From positions 1,488,001 through 1,552,000 of the forward strand of contig NZ_AP018549.1 in NCBI RefSeq assembly GCF_003584685.1: DNA of 64,000 bases. The letters run 5' to 3'. Source of the stretch: Lactobacillus paragasseri. Lineage in GTDB: Bacteria; Bacillota; Bacilli; Lactobacillales; Lactobacillaceae. The notes under the pieces were generated by a model, which saw only the letters and a program-made list of their open reading frames with translations, searched no databases and was not told the origin of the DNA. This document shows, piece after piece, positions 35,098 through 45,778 of this stretch; positions within the stretch are counted from its first letter, which is position 1, and the number at the start of each line of letters is the position of its first letter. A program made the position numbers and the translations under genes.

Positions 35098-38000
35098 TTA
35101 AGATCTACTCCTTCTGGGGGGGGTAATTACCTTTCCTGTTTGGTTATTAACAACTTTCTCAAGGCTATAACCTAACTTTTCCAAATATGCCAAAGTATCA
35201 GTAGCATTTGAAAAATCAATTTTACTATCGGCTGTTCCTTGAGCAGTATTTGTTGCAGACACAATCGTAATTGGATTAGCAGGATCATTGTCATTAACAA
35301 ATTCTAGAGTTGCAGTTCTTGTATTAGTTGGATCTACGGCATTTTTAACATCACCACTAGTGTCATACCGAATTAGAGCTGCCCATTTTTGTCCCTGGAC
35401 TCCAGTAGAATCTTTACCAGTTGTATTATTAGTAACTTTCATTAAAGCAATAGGTGTTTTTTCTAACGCATTTAGAAGAGTCTTGTTAGATGTATCTGCA
35501 CCATTAAAATTATCAGCATCTATTAAATGATCGTAATCTTCTTGATAAGTTTTAATATCAGATGGCATCGTAAATTCATTAGAAGAAACAGTTAATGGGC
35601 TAATGCTTCCATCCAATCTGGCATTTGGATTAGATAATTTAATATGATAAACTCTTTGAATTCTACCACTCGCATCAACTGGCGTATCAGTATGTGTAAC
35701 CGTTACTTCAGAGTCAACTTTATCACCATTTTTTTCGTTATTATTCAAATATACATTTGATTCTGAATCTACTGTATTACTTAAATCATTCGTTACATAT
35801 TTAGCAAGGTGATCTTTTATTTGAGTTGCTAGATCTTCATCTGTAGCCCATTGATAATTAAAGACATCATTTTTCCCTACGCTAACGGTAATGTCAAAAT
35901 TATTACTAGTATTTTGATTAGAATTTTTTGCCCCATTTGTAGCAATATTAACAGTTACCCTGTTGTACCAGTTAGTAGCGATTCCAACTTTATTATCTGG
36001 ATACCAAATACGATTGTACGGTTCAACCATACTTGAATAAGTTTGATCATTTCCTTTCAGGTATTGTCCATCATAGACATATTGTCCTTGAATATGCAAA
36101 CCACTAGCATAGCGTTGTCCATTTATTGTGACATCGTTAGTTGGAGTATAAGCAAACTTTGTACCATTAAGAGATAGATCATTGGTATATTTATAAACAA
36201 AGGTAGTACCTAAGTTAGTAGTATTACTGCTACTTTGATCAGTACTAATTGAAGGAGTTTGTGAACCCGGATTACCCCAACTGAGCTTTAAATTCCAAGA
36301 AGGATGGTTATTACCAGTCGTATATTTAGCTGCATTTGCGTTAAATACTATCCTATAATACGTTCCCATATTATAAGCTGTTCCGACTTGAGTACCATCT
36401 GTAGTAGTTATGGCTAAATTATTTCCAAGCTTAGTATCATATTCTTTAATGGAACCATCTGCATTAGGTAAACCTAGTTGTACATCAAAATAATCTCCAC
36501 TCTTTAATTGAGTAGTTGGAGTAAAGGTAAAATGAAGTTGTTCATAACCTGCATCATTAATTGTTTCTCCTTTATAAGGAGTAACCTTAAGATTGCTGAT
36601 ATTATATGAAGTAGTATCTAGTTTAGTACTACCAGCTTGAACGGTATAAGAAACCGATCCGTCATTTTGCTCGTTTACTGGATACTGACTTTTCACTACA
36701 TTTATAGGTGTTTTATCATTTCCAACTTTAAAAGTATATGTGAAGTCACTTCCAGCTGCGCCTTGGTTGGCATCTCCAGCAAGTTCAGATACTAATGGAG
36801 CTGTATTATACGAATATTTATACGAGCCACCATTTTGAGGATCCAATGTTAATTTAACAGTGTTAGTAGGAGAACTCCAAACCGGATTACTGCTTAAAGT
36901 AATTTCAAATAGCTTTTCTCCGTTTGGCCCATAATTTCCTAAATCTTGAACATTTGTAGGATTTACTCCAGCTCCAAATGTTATATCATCTTTTGTAGCT
37001 GTAAAACCTGCAGGAATCATCAAAATAAACTTAGGATTTTTTATAGTGGAATTTCCATAAGTTGATAAACGAAAAGTATAAGTAGGAAGCGTAGCACTAT
37101 TACCATTGTATACTTTTTCATTTGCGTCAAACCACGCAGTACCAGAGAAAGTCGGTGTTTGTGTGTTGTTTATATAGTAAGTTACATCTGTTGCATTGCT
37201 ACTTCTTACAACATCATAAGTCTTGCCATTAGCAGTAATCGTAGCAGTGCCTGCTGTACTTTGACCATCACTTGCAAGTTCAGATACTAACGGCGTACTA
37301 CTACTATTATATGTATAGCTTCCTTGTGCAGATGAATCTAAAGCTAACTTAAATTGTAAGCCAAGATCTTTGTTATTACTTTCTGATGGATTAAAGTTCA
37401 GCTTTACAAGGTATAGTTCTTCACCATTACTATTAGTTCCAATAGATTCAACACTGTAATCACTGCTACTGAAACTGTTAGTTCCTTTAAAATTATCCCC
37501 GAAATATTTACTTACAGTATCTGAAGAGATTAGACTATTGCCTGTTGCTGTGAATCCTTTAGGAATTGCAACAATAAATTGTGGCTTATCGACCGTCGTA
37601 GTACCGTTTGTTGACAACCGAACGTTTAAAGTAGGCAAATCAGTCGTTGGAGTATCAGCTGTATAGTTAGTGCTATTTGCTGAAACAAAAGTTCCATTTG
37701 AAAGATTACCCAAAGTAGCAGTACCAGTGAATGTTGGCTTAAGTGCTTGATTTACAGCATATTGGATTGAGGAAGCATATCCTTCAGTATTTACAACATC
37801 AACATGTTTTCCATCTATTGTAAAGCCCGTAAAGTTCCCGTTATTCCAACCTTGTCCATCACTTGCAAGCTCAGACACTAAAGGTGCAGTATATTCGTTA
37901 TAGCTATATTGCCCCGTGACAGTAGGGTCTAATGTCAGTTTAAATTTTCCACCAAAATTATTGCCCCAATTAGGATTAGCAGTTAGAGTTATACTAAAAA

Positions 38001-39180
38001 GCTGTTCGCCATTAGGTCCTACTTCACCTAAATCTTTAACAGAATATTCACTAGAAGAAAAGCTCTCAGGGCCACTAAATCCAGCGTTAAATGGATAAGT
38101 ATAACGACTACTTCCAAGTTGACTAAAGTCATTGACACTTGATTTAAATCCCTTGGGGATCATTACAAAAAATTGTTGACTATTAGTAGTGTCATTATTT
38201 GCCGTAGAAAGTCGAAAAGCTAAGTTAGGAAGACTTGATGCAGATGTTGAGCTCGTATATGAAATATCACTACCTGAAACATATTTTCCATCAGTACCTA
38301 TATATCCTAGGAGCGCAGTACCTGTAAAATCTGGCTTAGCAACCGTAGCATCAGTAGCTGCCAAAGTCATAAAGTTAGCAGCTAAAGTAACTGGTAATTG
38401 AGAATTTGAATTATTCGAAGTGGAATTATTACTAGAAACACTATTAAAGGCTAATGGTAAGTTAGACAATGAAGAAAGATCATTACTTAAATTAAGACTT
38501 GCCTGTAAGTTGGTCGTAATATCATTAGAAGTAGAAGCATATGTAGAACTCTGTTCTTGATTAGCAGAAGTAGAATTATTTGAAAGAGAGTTTTCGGCAC
38601 TCCGTCTATTATTTTGTCCACTCTTCTTTACATTTGCAGTTTCAGATTGACTCGCTTTATTGTCTGATTTATGTGAAGTACTCGTTGCTTGCTTATTAGA
38701 CTTAGCTTCTTTTTCTTTACTTTTAGCTAAGCTTAATGAATTAAGCGCACTTTCAGATTCACTTAATGAATGACTTAAAGATTCCGATTGGCTAATTGAC
38801 TGACTCAAAGATTTTGAAAGACTTTGAGATAGTTGTGTACTTTTAGAAGCTGAAGTTGATTTAGTTTTATCTTCAGAAGCGCTAATACTAAAAGTCTTAC
38901 TATCAGACTTGCTACCAGTAGTATCTGACGCACCACTCTTGATAAAGTCAGAAACTGATCCAACAACTTGTGACTTTGGATCAACGGAAGTTTGAGCCGC
39001 ATATACTCGCCCATTCGGAAGCAGGGCTCCACCAGTTGCTCCAACGCCAAGAATTGTAGCTAGACCTGCAATATCCTTCAGATAAGAAGTTGCATCATCT
39101 TTGTCATCTCTAATTGCATTAGGATCAACATAATGTTTAACATGTTTTTGAAGTTTTCTATTTTTAAAATATCTTCTCAT
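35098..39180 (-). CDS. SRR adhesin, 5' part: signal peptide, first serine-rich region and binding domains (frameshifted)
   Basis: 1,360-aa upstream half. The ~65-residue export signal has a basic start ([18 protein letters not shown]) and a glycine-containing hydrophobic stretch ([19 protein letters not shown]) ending near YAAQ, typical of accessory Sec substrates. A short Ser-rich region follows, then three ~195-aa repeats starting near residues 281 ([11 protein letters not shown]), 480 ([11 protein letters not shown]) and 676 ([11 protein letters not shown]), each with APLVSELA, then a non-repeat region and the start of a Mub-like domain. The frame ends ITPPRRSRS just after eight C (35116-35123), losing the long repeats and anchor. 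As read it would be secreted and unanchored. Confidence 0.88.
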   Translation of the reverse strand: MRRYFKNRKLQKHVKHYVDPNAIRDDKDDATSYLKDIAGLATILGVGATGGALLPNGRVYAAQTSVDPKSQVVGSVSDFIKSGASDTTGSKSDSKTFSISASEDKTKSTSASKSTQLSQSLSKSLSQSISQSESLSHSLSESESALNSLSLAKSKEKEAKSNKQATSTSHKSDNKASQSETANVKKSGQNNRRSAENSLSNNSTSANQEQSSTYASTSNDITTNLQASLNLSNDLSSLSNLPLAFNSVSSNNSTSNNSNSQLPVTLAANFMTLAATDATVAKPDFTGTALLGYIGTDGKYVSGSDISYTSSTSASSLPNLAFRLSTANNDTTNSQQFFVMIPKGFKSSVNDFSQLGSSRYTYPFNAGFSGPESFSSSEYSVKDLGEVGPNGEQLFSITLTANPNWGNNFGGKFKLTLDPTVTGQYSYNEYTAPLVSELASDGQGWNNGNFTGFTIDGKHVDVVNTEGYASSIQYAVNQALKPTFTGTATLGNLSNGTFVSANSTNYTADTPTTDLPTLNVRLSTNGTTTVDKPQFIVAIPKGFTATGNSLISSDTVSKYFGDNFKGTNSFSSSDYSVESIGTNSNGEELYLVKLNFNPSESNNKDLGLQFKLALDSSAQGSYTYNSSSTPLVSELASDGQSTAGTATITANGKTYDVVRSSNATDVTYYINNTQTPTFSGTAWFDANEKVYNGNSATLPTYTFRLSTYGNSTIKNPKFILMIPAGFTATKDDITFGAGVNPTNVQDLGNYGPNGEKLFEITLSSNPVWSSPTNTVKLTLDPQNGGSYKYSYNTAPLVSELAGDANQGAAGSDFTYTFKVGNDKTPINVVKSQYPVNEQNDGSVSYTVQAGSTKLDTTSYNISNLKVTPYKGETINDAGYEQLHFTFTPTTQLKSGDYFDVQLGLPNADGSIKEYDTKLGNNLAITTTDGTQVGTAYNMGTYYRIVFNANAAKYTTGNNHPSWNLKLSWGNPGSQTPSISTDQSSSNTTNLGTTFVYKYTNDLSLNGTKFAYTPTNDVTINGQRYASGLHIQGQYVYDGQYLKGNDQTYSSMVEPYNRIWYPDNKVGIATNWYNRVTVNIATNGAKNSNQNTSNNFDITVSVGKNDVFNYQWATDEDLATQIKDHLAKYVTNDLSNTVDSESNVYLNNNEKNGDKVDSEVTVTHTDTPVDASGRIQRVYHIKLSNPNARLDGSISPLTVSSNEFTMPSDIKTYQEDYDHLIDADNFNGADTSNKTLLNALEKTPIALMKVTNNTTGKDSTGVQGQKWAALIRYDTSGDVKNAVDPTNTRTATLEFVNDNDPANPITIVSATNTAQGTADSKIDFSNATDTLAYLEKLGYSLEKVVNNQTGKVITPPRRSRS

Positions 39181-39515
39181 AAGTTATGCCTCTAATGTAT
39201 TTATTCCTAGTAGTAATATTTTAATCATAACTAAGTTATATAACTATTAAATTAATAGCAGTATCTGAATCTATAATACATCATTTGTTATTAAATGACA
39301 CATAAAATTTAATATATTATTTGATGATATTTGTTAATTTTTAGCGAGCTTAAATATATTTAATTAATATTTTTATTTTTCGAGTTCTTCACACCGTTAT
39401 ATTATCTTCTTTCTTGCAAACATAACATCGAACAAACCATTTTTATAAAAAAACGACAAAAAATAAGGCAAAGCACTTTTTTCGATACTTTGCCTTATTT
39501 AATACCTGTTTTTCT
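39181..39515. other. intergenic region upstream of the SRR adhesin gene
   Basis: About 335 bp, very A/T-rich. It holds the terminator of the accessory Sec operon (39462-39499) and should hold the adhesin promoter; AGAGGC lies near the ATG at 39180, but I cannot pick a firm -35/-10 pair. No ORF is supported. Confidence 0.6.
39462..39499 (-). terminator. rho-independent terminator of the accessory Sec operon
   Basis: AATAAGGCAAAG (39462-39473) pairs with CTTTGCCTTATT (39488-39499). On the minus strand a TTTTTTGTC tail follows. It lies just after the small SecE-like gene, so the adhesin gene needs its own promoter. Confidence 0.85.
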
Positions 39516-39698
39516 TTATCTAACAAAAGTCTGCAATAAAATCATTACCAAAATAATTGTAAAACATACCCCCATAATGATTGTTTTCCAAGGAATTTCT
39601 TTTGGCTTTTTTTCGTATGCCTTTTGTTTATTCTTTTCTACTTTTGCCAATCTTTTTAATGCATGTCTTTCAACAAGCGTTTTACCTTTTTCACTCAT
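39516..39698 (-). CDS. small membrane protein, candidate Asp4/SecE-like subunit
   Basis: Protein of 60 aa. A highly charged N-terminal helix (MSEKGKTLVERHALKRLAKV) of ~35 residues is followed by one transmembrane segment (TIIMGVCFTIILVMILLQTF) that ends the protein. This SecE-like layout and the position as last gene of the accessory Sec operon, overlapping gtfB by 8 bp, match Asp4 of streptococcal loci, which is thought to serve as a SecE for SecY2. GGAG precedes the ATG. No second small gene (Asp5/SecG-like) is visible beside it. Homology itself cannot be shown by eye for so short a protein. Confidence 0.65.
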   Translation of the reverse strand: MSEKGKTLVERHALKRLAKVEKNKQKAYEKKPKEIPWKTIIMGVCFTIILVMILLQTFVR

Positions 39699-41019
39699 TA
39701 TTCAGCGCTCCAATTACCTTTTGATAATTTTCAACTGTCGTGTCTCCAGCAGTCAACCGCTGGTCATCAACAAATTTTTGCATCTTTTTTGCGTCTTCTA
39801 GCGCTTCATTAACTCGATGAGCCATATCATTCACTTGATCAACTTCAAAAATACTATCTGGACTTACAAAATTAGGATTATGCAAAGTATTCTTAAAGCC
39901 AACAATTAACATATTTTGCTCAAATGCGCCACGAACAGCATCAAGAATTTCATTACCATGATTAATGTCAAAATAGATGTCGCAAGACTGATATAGATCC
40001 TTCATTCTCTTTGGTGTAGCATTTGGATACAAGTGAACATTGTTATATTTATCAAAAGCTAAAAGCTTAGCCGACATTTCTGTTATCGCTGCAATATGGA
40101 AATTAATATTAGGAAGAGCTTCAACTATTTCCTGCAAGTGTTCTATTTGGTCAGAATTAGTCAAAATGACAGCCTCTGGTCGTAATTTATTCCCACGCGC
40201 ATGCGGATAAATCATCCCTAAAAAGCGAAAATCTAGCTTACCACCCTTAGGTAACTTATTTTTCCACTTCTCCCAATCCAAGTAATTCTCAAATACTACA
40301 TGCTTAGTACGTGTGCCATTCTTTGAAAGATAAGTCATATTACCCGGCAGCTCTTCACCTAACTTTTCATGCCAAAACAGCGTATCCGAGCCTTTTTCAC
40401 CCATGCCTAAGCTAACAAACATTGATTGGTTCAAAGTATTATAGAAAATATGATCTACCTTATAATGGCGTGCTCTTAAATAATATTGCATAAACTGGAC
40501 TAAATTAGAGAAATGTCTTGTTTCATCATCATCAAACAATAAAATATCTCCAGCTACTAAATAATGAACAATTACAGCTTTTCCCTCATTATCAAAGTAC
40601 TTTCGTAAAACTTCTTGTCCATTATTCACATAAGTTTTGGCAAAAATTCTGCCTTCACGATTATAATGATCAATCCAGCTTAATTGCCCCTTGTCATCTA
40701 ACCATCTTACTTCTTTAACTAACCGATTATTATCCGTTGCAGCAAAGACAATATCAGCTTTCTTTTGATGAAGATCGAAAATTTCACCTTTCTGCGCCGT
40801 AGCAACGATACGATAGAACTTAGGTATTTTAACTTTGTCAAAATATAAGGGAGTATTTTTATCTGTAACCTTACAATAAAATTTGATTGGCGAATCTACT
40901 TCTTTAGGTAAGAAACCATCATCATGAATCACGACTGAAGGAATATTAAGCCCAGCGAAAAGTTGCGATCTCAAAAAATCAGTTGATGCAACATCTAAGT
41001 TTTCAAATAAGTTAATCAT
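39691..41019 (-). CDS. gtfB: GtfB, accessory subunit of the SRR O-GlcNAc transferase
   Basis: Protein of 442 aa matching GtfB (Gtf2), the co-activator that binds the serine-rich acceptor and complexes with GtfA to place the first GlcNAc on Ser/Thr. It starts MINLFENLDVASTDFLRSQL, has beta-rich middle segments (TLFWHEKLGEELPGNMTYLS), and a C-terminal GT-B-type half (LTNSDQIEHLQEIVEALPNI, DIYFDINHGNE). Its length is normal. It overlaps gtfA by 8 bp upstream and the small SecE-like gene by 8 bp downstream, so translation is coupled. It acts in the cytoplasm before export. Confidence 0.92.
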   Translation of the reverse strand: MINLFENLDVASTDFLRSQLFAGLNIPSVVIHDDGFLPKEVDSPIKFYCKVTDKNTPLYFDKVKIPKFYRIVATAQKGEIFDLHQKKADIVFAATDNNRLVKEVRWLDDKGQLSWIDHYNREGRIFAKTYVNNGQEVLRKYFDNEGKAVIVHYLVAGDILLFDDDETRHFSNLVQFMQYYLRARHYKVDHIFYNTLNQSMFVSLGMGEKGSDTLFWHEKLGEELPGNMTYLSKNGTRTKHVVFENYLDWEKWKNKLPKGGKLDFRFLGMIYPHARGNKLRPEAVILTNSDQIEHLQEIVEALPNINFHIAAITEMSAKLLAFDKYNNVHLYPNATPKRMKDLYQSCDIYFDINHGNEILDAVRGAFEQNMLIVGFKNTLHNPNFVSPDSIFEVDQVNDMAHRVNEALEDAKKMQKFVDDQRLTAGDTTVENYQKVIGALNNE

Positions 41020-42541
41020 TTGTTAATTCTCCCAATACTTCTTTCCATTGCTTAGCTACGCGATCAGTTAGATAAGGTTCTGCAATTTGATATGATTTTT
41101 CATTAAAGGCTTTTAGATCACTTTGCTTAAACAATTTAATAATTGCCTTGGTCAATAATTCCACCTTGCGATATTCATTCCAATCTTCGTCATACGGCAG
41201 TAAATAACCATTTTCATTATTTTTAATAAAGGTTGGATCTCCATAAGGAACGTCAAAACCAATCATAGCTAATCCCGAGCCAATTGCCTCAAGTAGTGAT
41301 AACCCAAATCCTTCACTAGTTGAAGCAGCAATATAAGCCGGATATTTAACATAAATATCTTTTAAATCATGCTGTCCTTTTAAATGAATATAATCCTCAG
41401 CCTGGTGATTCTTAATCATTTCGTCAAGAGCTGCTCCTTCGCTGCCTTTGCCATAGATATCAAGCTTCAGTTCTGGAATTTGATTCTTAGCAGCAATCAC
41501 AGCTTTAACAATCCAATCAAGATGCTTTTCTTTAGCTAAACGCGATGCAGTAATAAGTGAAAATGGCTCACGTTTCTTAACCGGATACGTTAACTTCAAA
41601 AGACTACCAACCGGGATACAATCAACACGCGGTGTAATATGATAATATTTTTGAAATTGCCCTTCTAATACTTTCTTTTGAGCTGGAGTAGCTACCACAA
41701 AACTTGCTACTTCTGAAGCATGTGAAAATTGATACTCATAAAAGTTATTCCACAAAACATGATGATCATTAGTAAAGTGCTTATCATAGTGATCAGCATG
41801 AACCACAACGACAATTTTAGCAGGACCATGATTTTCAAAGATTAGTTGCCCATTAATTAACGACTTATCTTCATCTTCACGATCTAAGATAATAACATCT
41901 TTTTTAGTGAAACGAAGTGCTTTAAGCATCTTCAGATATAATTCATCTTTAGAATAAATAATTTCGCCATTTGTAAATTCGTACGTTTCTTGATCATTAT
42001 TTAGATGCTGAGTATAAGCAACTGAACCATCTTCATTGTAAAATTCTCTAAAAACTACACGATTATTTTCAGCTGTTCCTAGATAGTACTCAGCCGCATA
42101 CCTAGTATAAGAATAAAAATCACGTCTTAAAATGGTATTATTTTTTCGATAAACAACTTGATCAATAGTTTCTTTTTGGCGATCATGTAATCTTGCAACA
42201 GCATAAAAGTCATCTTTTAATTTATAAACAACTTCTTTGCCATCATTATTAGCCTCTTTAGTGAAATGCTTAAATTTCAAGCTAGCTTCAAAGGCTTTTA
42301 AGGTATAAGAAGTTTTAGCAATCTTAATATCAGTAAAAAAGTTATATAGCCAAATAATGCTTTGATCCTTAAAGCCCATATTAGCAGTCAGATCACCAAT
42401 ATTATTATCTAAAATTAAGTCAGAAAAAATAAATTTAGCGTCAATTCCAGTTTTTCTAAAACTTTGATCACGATACTTCTGTGCATACTCAACACCAGAA
42501 CTTGCCCAACCTATTCCTAAATTTACATTATAAACTGTCAT
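41012..42541 (-). CDS. gtfA: GtfA, SRR adhesin O-GlcNAc transferase
   Basis: GT4-type glycosyltransferase of 509 aa, the catalytic partner of GtfB. N-terminal residues read MTVYNVNLGIGWASSGVEYA, as in other GtfA proteins. The C-terminal GT-B half has SLITASRLAKEKHLDWIVKA near residue 320, GKGSEG, and the nucleotide-sugar site STSEGFGLSLLEAIGSGL near 405 with the conserved acidic residue of the EX7E motif. It transfers GlcNAc from UDP-GlcNAc to the SRR Ser/Thr residues. It starts 9 bp after secA2. Confidence 0.94.
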   Translation of the reverse strand: MTVYNVNLGIGWASSGVEYAQKYRDQSFRKTGIDAKFIFSDLILDNNIGDLTANMGFKDQSIIWLYNFFTDIKIAKTSYTLKAFEASLKFKHFTKEANNDGKEVVYKLKDDFYAVARLHDRQKETIDQVVYRKNNTILRRDFYSYTRYAAEYYLGTAENNRVVFREFYNEDGSVAYTQHLNNDQETYEFTNGEIIYSKDELYLKMLKALRFTKKDVIILDREDEDKSLINGQLIFENHGPAKIVVVVHADHYDKHFTNDHHVLWNNFYEYQFSHASEVASFVVATPAQKKVLEGQFQKYYHITPRVDCIPVGSLLKLTYPVKKREPFSLITASRLAKEKHLDWIVKAVIAAKNQIPELKLDIYGKGSEGAALDEMIKNHQAEDYIHLKGQHDLKDIYVKYPAYIAASTSEGFGLSLLEAIGSGLAMIGFDVPYGDPTFIKNNENGYLLPYDEDWNEYRKVELLTKAIIKLFKQSDLKAFNEKSYQIAEPYLTDRVAKQWKEVLGELTND

Positions 42542-42550
42542 TATTTACCT

Positions 42551-44917
42551 CTAATTAAATACAACAACCAATTGACCTTTTTCATTTATATTAATTTGGC
42601 TCAAAAGCAAATTATCAAAAATTGCTAGAGTAATCTTATCCCAAAACTGTAAATACATCTTAAAGGCTGCTTGGTGTTGCAACAAATCTTGTGGACGACC
42701 TGAATTCGTCCAACCATGCGCCTCAATTTTTAATTTTGAGATCTTATCCACTTCATCAATCCAGCAACCATCCATTGCAGCAATCATTATTTGACGATAA
42801 AAATTATTAAGCTGTTCCTTATTAATTAAAGTTTTCTTTTTCTGGTTAATAACTTTATTAATAATTTCATGCAAATATTTTTTATAGTCTTGGATATTTT
42901 CTAAATCTTCTGGAAGTATAACTTTATTATAGGTTACATGTTCATTAATAAAATACTTCAAGTCGTTCTTGTTTTTTATTTTTTCTTTCTTAAAATATAG
43001 CTCGATCCCTCTATCAATTGCCTGATCAATATCTGCTTGCAAATCTTTCTTTGCCATCACACGATCACGCATATCGTAATAATTTTTTCGCTGCAGAGAT
43101 AAAATTAATTCTTCCTTATTTGTTTCAGTTCTCTGGAGAGCGCTCATTGCTGCTACTCGATCGCGAAGCATATGTAAACTGAACTTAGTAATTGGCGACT
43201 TTAATGTTACTAGATCTTTTCCATTTTGCTTTTTTCTCATTAACCGGCGATAATATTTTTTCTGTCTGCCAGTGTTGTTACTAGAAACAAAATCATCCTC
43301 TAGTGAAATAAAGAATTGACTTGAGCCAGGATCTCCCTGTCTTCCTGCTCTACCAGCGAGCTGCAATTCAACTCGTTTAGGAAGCATTTCAGTACCAATT
43401 ACTGCTAGGCCGCCTAATTCTTTTACGCCCTTGCCTAACTTAATATCAGTACCACGACCAGCCATGTTTGTTGCAATTGTTACTTCTCCCTTTTGACCTG
43501 CACGTTTAACAATTTGTGCTTCATAAGCAACACTATAAGCATTTAAAATATTATGAGGTATTCCCATATTTAGCAGCAATTCAGAAATAATTTCTGAATT
43601 TTCTACTGAACCTGCAACTAGTAAAACTGGCCGACCTGTCTGATGAAGTTTTACGACATAATCGATGGCAGCCATTAATTTATCTCGAGTTGTTAAAAAG
43701 AGTACAGGCTTTTTATCTTTTCTGATAACAGGACGATTAGTTGGAATACGGGTAACTTTTAAATTATAAATATCCAAAAATTCTTCTTCATTAACTTTAG
43801 CAGTGCCACTCATTCCACTTACCTTATTAAACAAACTAAACAAGGCTGGAAAAGTAATTGACGCAGCAGTTTTTTGGATATTTGTTAATTCAACTTTTTC
43901 TTTAGCTTCAATGGCTTGGTGCAAACCAGTACTTACCTGAACTCCACGCTTTAAACGACCACTATCTTCATCTAGTAGGATTACTTTTCCTTTAACAACT
44001 AAATAATCATGGCCCTTACGCATAATTAGATGAGCGGTCATTGCTAAGACAATATGTCGATAAACTGCCCTACTTTGCTCATCAAATAAATCTTTCAACT
44101 TAAAAAAGCGCTCTGCCTTTTCAATTCCATGAGCGGTTAGCCAAAAAACTCCATCGTCTTTACGGAATTCATAATCCTTCTCACTATCTAGTAAATTAAC
44201 AAACTGATCAGCTAAACCATATAAGTTTGATTGAACACTTGGTTTAGATGACACCACAAATGGTGATTCAGCTTCATCCAGTAAAACCTGGTCTACTTCA
44301 TCAATAATGACGAAATTAAATGGTCTTAAATATTGTCTATCTTTTGTACTACTCAAATTATTAAATAAATAATCAAAAGCTAAAGATGAAGCAGTAGTAT
44401 AGGTAATATCGCTTGCATACCATTTACGCTTCATTTGCGGCGTTGCTTTTTGCTCTTCATCATCAGTACTCAAGAAAGCTAAACTAACTGTTAAACCTAA
44501 GAACTTATAAACTGGCGCTAAATCTTTTTCATCCCGGGCAGCCAGATAGCCATTAGGCGTAACTAACATCGCTCCCTTTCCAGTTAGGCCATTTAAATAA
44601 AGCGGCATCGTGGCTACTAAAGTTTTTCCTTCGCCAGTTTTCATTTCTGCAATTGAACCCTGACTCAGCATAATGGCACCTAGAACTTGAACATCATAAG
44701 GATAAAGACCTAACACTCGATAATCTGCTTCTCGAACAGTTGCGAAAGCTTCAGGTAAAATATCTTCTAGCGTTTTTCCTTTTTTAAGAAGCTCCCTAAA
44801 AATCTGGGTTTGATTTTGTAGTTGCGCATCACTCATTTTTCTCATTCTAGGAGCTAGTTTATTTATTTTTTTGAGAATCTTTCTTGGCTTTCTTAGCCTA
44901 AGAGTATCTGTCAACAC
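42551..44917 (-). CDS. secA2: SecA2, accessory Sec ATPase
   Basis: Motor ATPase of 788 aa for the accessory Sec pathway. It has the Walker A region GSIAEMKTGEGKTLVATMPL near residue 90, Walker B VIIDEVDQVLLDEAESP near 210, the GMSGTAKVNEEEF segment, and the ATNMAGRGTDIKLG motif near 480. No C-terminal zinc-binding Cys motif is present, as usual for SecA2. Its position among secY2, asp1-3 and gtfAB identifies it as the adhesin-specific form rather than the housekeeping SecA. The start is 6 bp after asp3. Confidence 0.95.
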   Translation of the reverse strand: MLTDTLRLRKPRKILKKINKLAPRMRKMSDAQLQNQTQIFRELLKKGKTLEDILPEAFATVREADYRVLGLYPYDVQVLGAIMLSQGSIAEMKTGEGKTLVATMPLYLNGLTGKGAMLVTPNGYLAARDEKDLAPVYKFLGLTVSLAFLSTDDEEQKATPQMKRKWYASDITYTTASSLAFDYLFNNLSSTKDRQYLRPFNFVIIDEVDQVLLDEAESPFVVSSKPSVQSNLYGLADQFVNLLDSEKDYEFRKDDGVFWLTAHGIEKAERFFKLKDLFDEQSRAVYRHIVLAMTAHLIMRKGHDYLVVKGKVILLDEDSGRLKRGVQVSTGLHQAIEAKEKVELTNIQKTAASITFPALFSLFNKVSGMSGTAKVNEEEFLDIYNLKVTRIPTNRPVIRKDKKPVLFLTTRDKLMAAIDYVVKLHQTGRPVLLVAGSVENSEIISELLLNMGIPHNILNAYSVAYEAQIVKRAGQKGEVTIATNMAGRGTDIKLGKGVKELGGLAVIGTEMLPKRVELQLAGRAGRQGDPGSSQFFISLEDDFVSSNNTGRQKKYYRRLMRKKQNGKDLVTLKSPITKFSLHMLRDRVAAMSALQRTETNKEELILSLQRKNYYDMRDRVMAKKDLQADIDQAIDRGIELYFKKEKIKNKNDLKYFINEHVTYNKVILPEDLENIQDYKKYLHEIINKVINQKKKTLINKEQLNNFYRQIMIAAMDGCWIDEVDKISKLKIEAHGWTNSGRPQDLLQHQAAFKMYLQFWDKITLAIFDNLLLSQININEKGQLVVVFN

Positions 44918-44923
44918 GCTTTA

Positions 44924-45778
44924 TCACTTCCTCAAATATCGTTCTACATTATTGAGAACCTGTTGTTGATCAAGCTTAACCATCTCTGGAAGAAACCAAG
45001 GCTGTTGCCCTTGATTTTCTAAAGTATAATTCGAAGTTATAAATTCAAAATCACATTTTTTTGCCAATGAATCTTCCAAAATTTGATCTATTTTCTTGTC
45101 ACTGCTAAAGATAAGTACTGTCTCTTCTTCATGTTTTTTCAGCCACGACTCTAATCTAGAAACCGGGTTAAATAATTCTTGCCAACTAATATAACCCATA
45201 AAAATTTGCGTATCTGTAATAGTCGTCTTTAACTCTTCTGGAAGTTCTCTGGCTCTTTTATTATCTGCCACTAAAATTAAGGCTACTTTCTTTACTTCTT
45301 TCAGTTGATTTAATGGCATTACGAAAAATTCATCAAAGGCTTTTTCAGGTAAATCAGCTCTTCCAAGTTGAACTTTAGCAAAGTTAATTTCACTGCATCC
45401 CCCATTAATGATTTCAAAAGTATATGACACAGCTTGACTAGGATAAATAAATTCTTTTTCCATGGATGAAAACACGACTTTACTAATTTCATCAGCTTGT
45501 ATATCAAAGAAACGTAAGCAAAAAATTGCAGTATCTTCAGGATTTACTTTCATATTTATTTTTATACGATATTTTTTGCCACTTAATAAAATTGGTAGAC
45601 GTGGAACTTCTTTATAGGCCTGATAATTAAGCCTAGACGACCAGCGCATAATCTTCTCACCCGACGCCATTAAATTATTTTGGAAAGTAACTGTTTCATC
45701 GATTCTTTTACTTAATTTTGTTCCATACATATAGGTCTCATTAACTCGATCCCAATATATTTGATTAATAATTTTCAT
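44924..45778 (-). CDS. asp3: Asp3, accessory Sec secretion protein
   Basis: Protein of 284 aa recognised as Asp3 by position and by MKIINQIYWDRVNETYMYGT at the start and a beta-sandwich-like N-terminal half (LPILLSGKKYRIKINMKVNP). The C-terminal part has QLGRADLPEKAFDEFFVMPL and an alpha/beta segment. In streptococci Asp1, Asp2 and Asp3 form a complex that binds the SecA2 motor and the serine-rich substrate. The gene shares one base with asp2 and precedes secA2 by 6 bp. Confidence 0.9.
   Translation of the reverse strand: MKIINQIYWDRVNETYMYGTKLSKRIDETVTFQNNLMASGEKIMRWSSRLNYQAYKEVPRLPILLSGKKYRIKINMKVNPEDTAIFCLRFFDIQADEISKVVFSSMEKEFIYPSQAVSYTFEIINGGCSEINFAKVQLGRADLPEKAFDEFFVMPLNQLKEVKKVALILVADNKRARELPEELKTTITDTQIFMGYISWQELFNPVSRLESWLKKHEEETVLIFSSDKKIDQILEDSLAKKCDFEFITSNYTLENQGQQPWFLPEMVKLDQQQVLNNVERYLRK

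Larger units (their letters stand above)
30906..35114 (-). pseudogene. SRR adhesin, 3' part: serine-rich domain and LPxTG anchor (out of frame with its start)
   Basis: Downstream half of one adhesin gene spanning 30906-39180. The frame is open from the break at the C8 tract through the end of a Mub-like domain ([20 protein letters not shown]), then about 1,150 residues of near-perfect [10 protein letters not shown] decapeptides, then a Ser/Thr linker and a sortase anchor (LPQTG at 31005-31019, a hydrophobic segment and the basic tail [10 protein letters not shown]). A start at 34802 is only a TTG without a ribosome site. The serine domain is the O-glycosylation target; the anchor would tie the protein to peptidoglycan. 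Removing one C gives a single 2,757-codon ORF. Confidence 0.85.
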
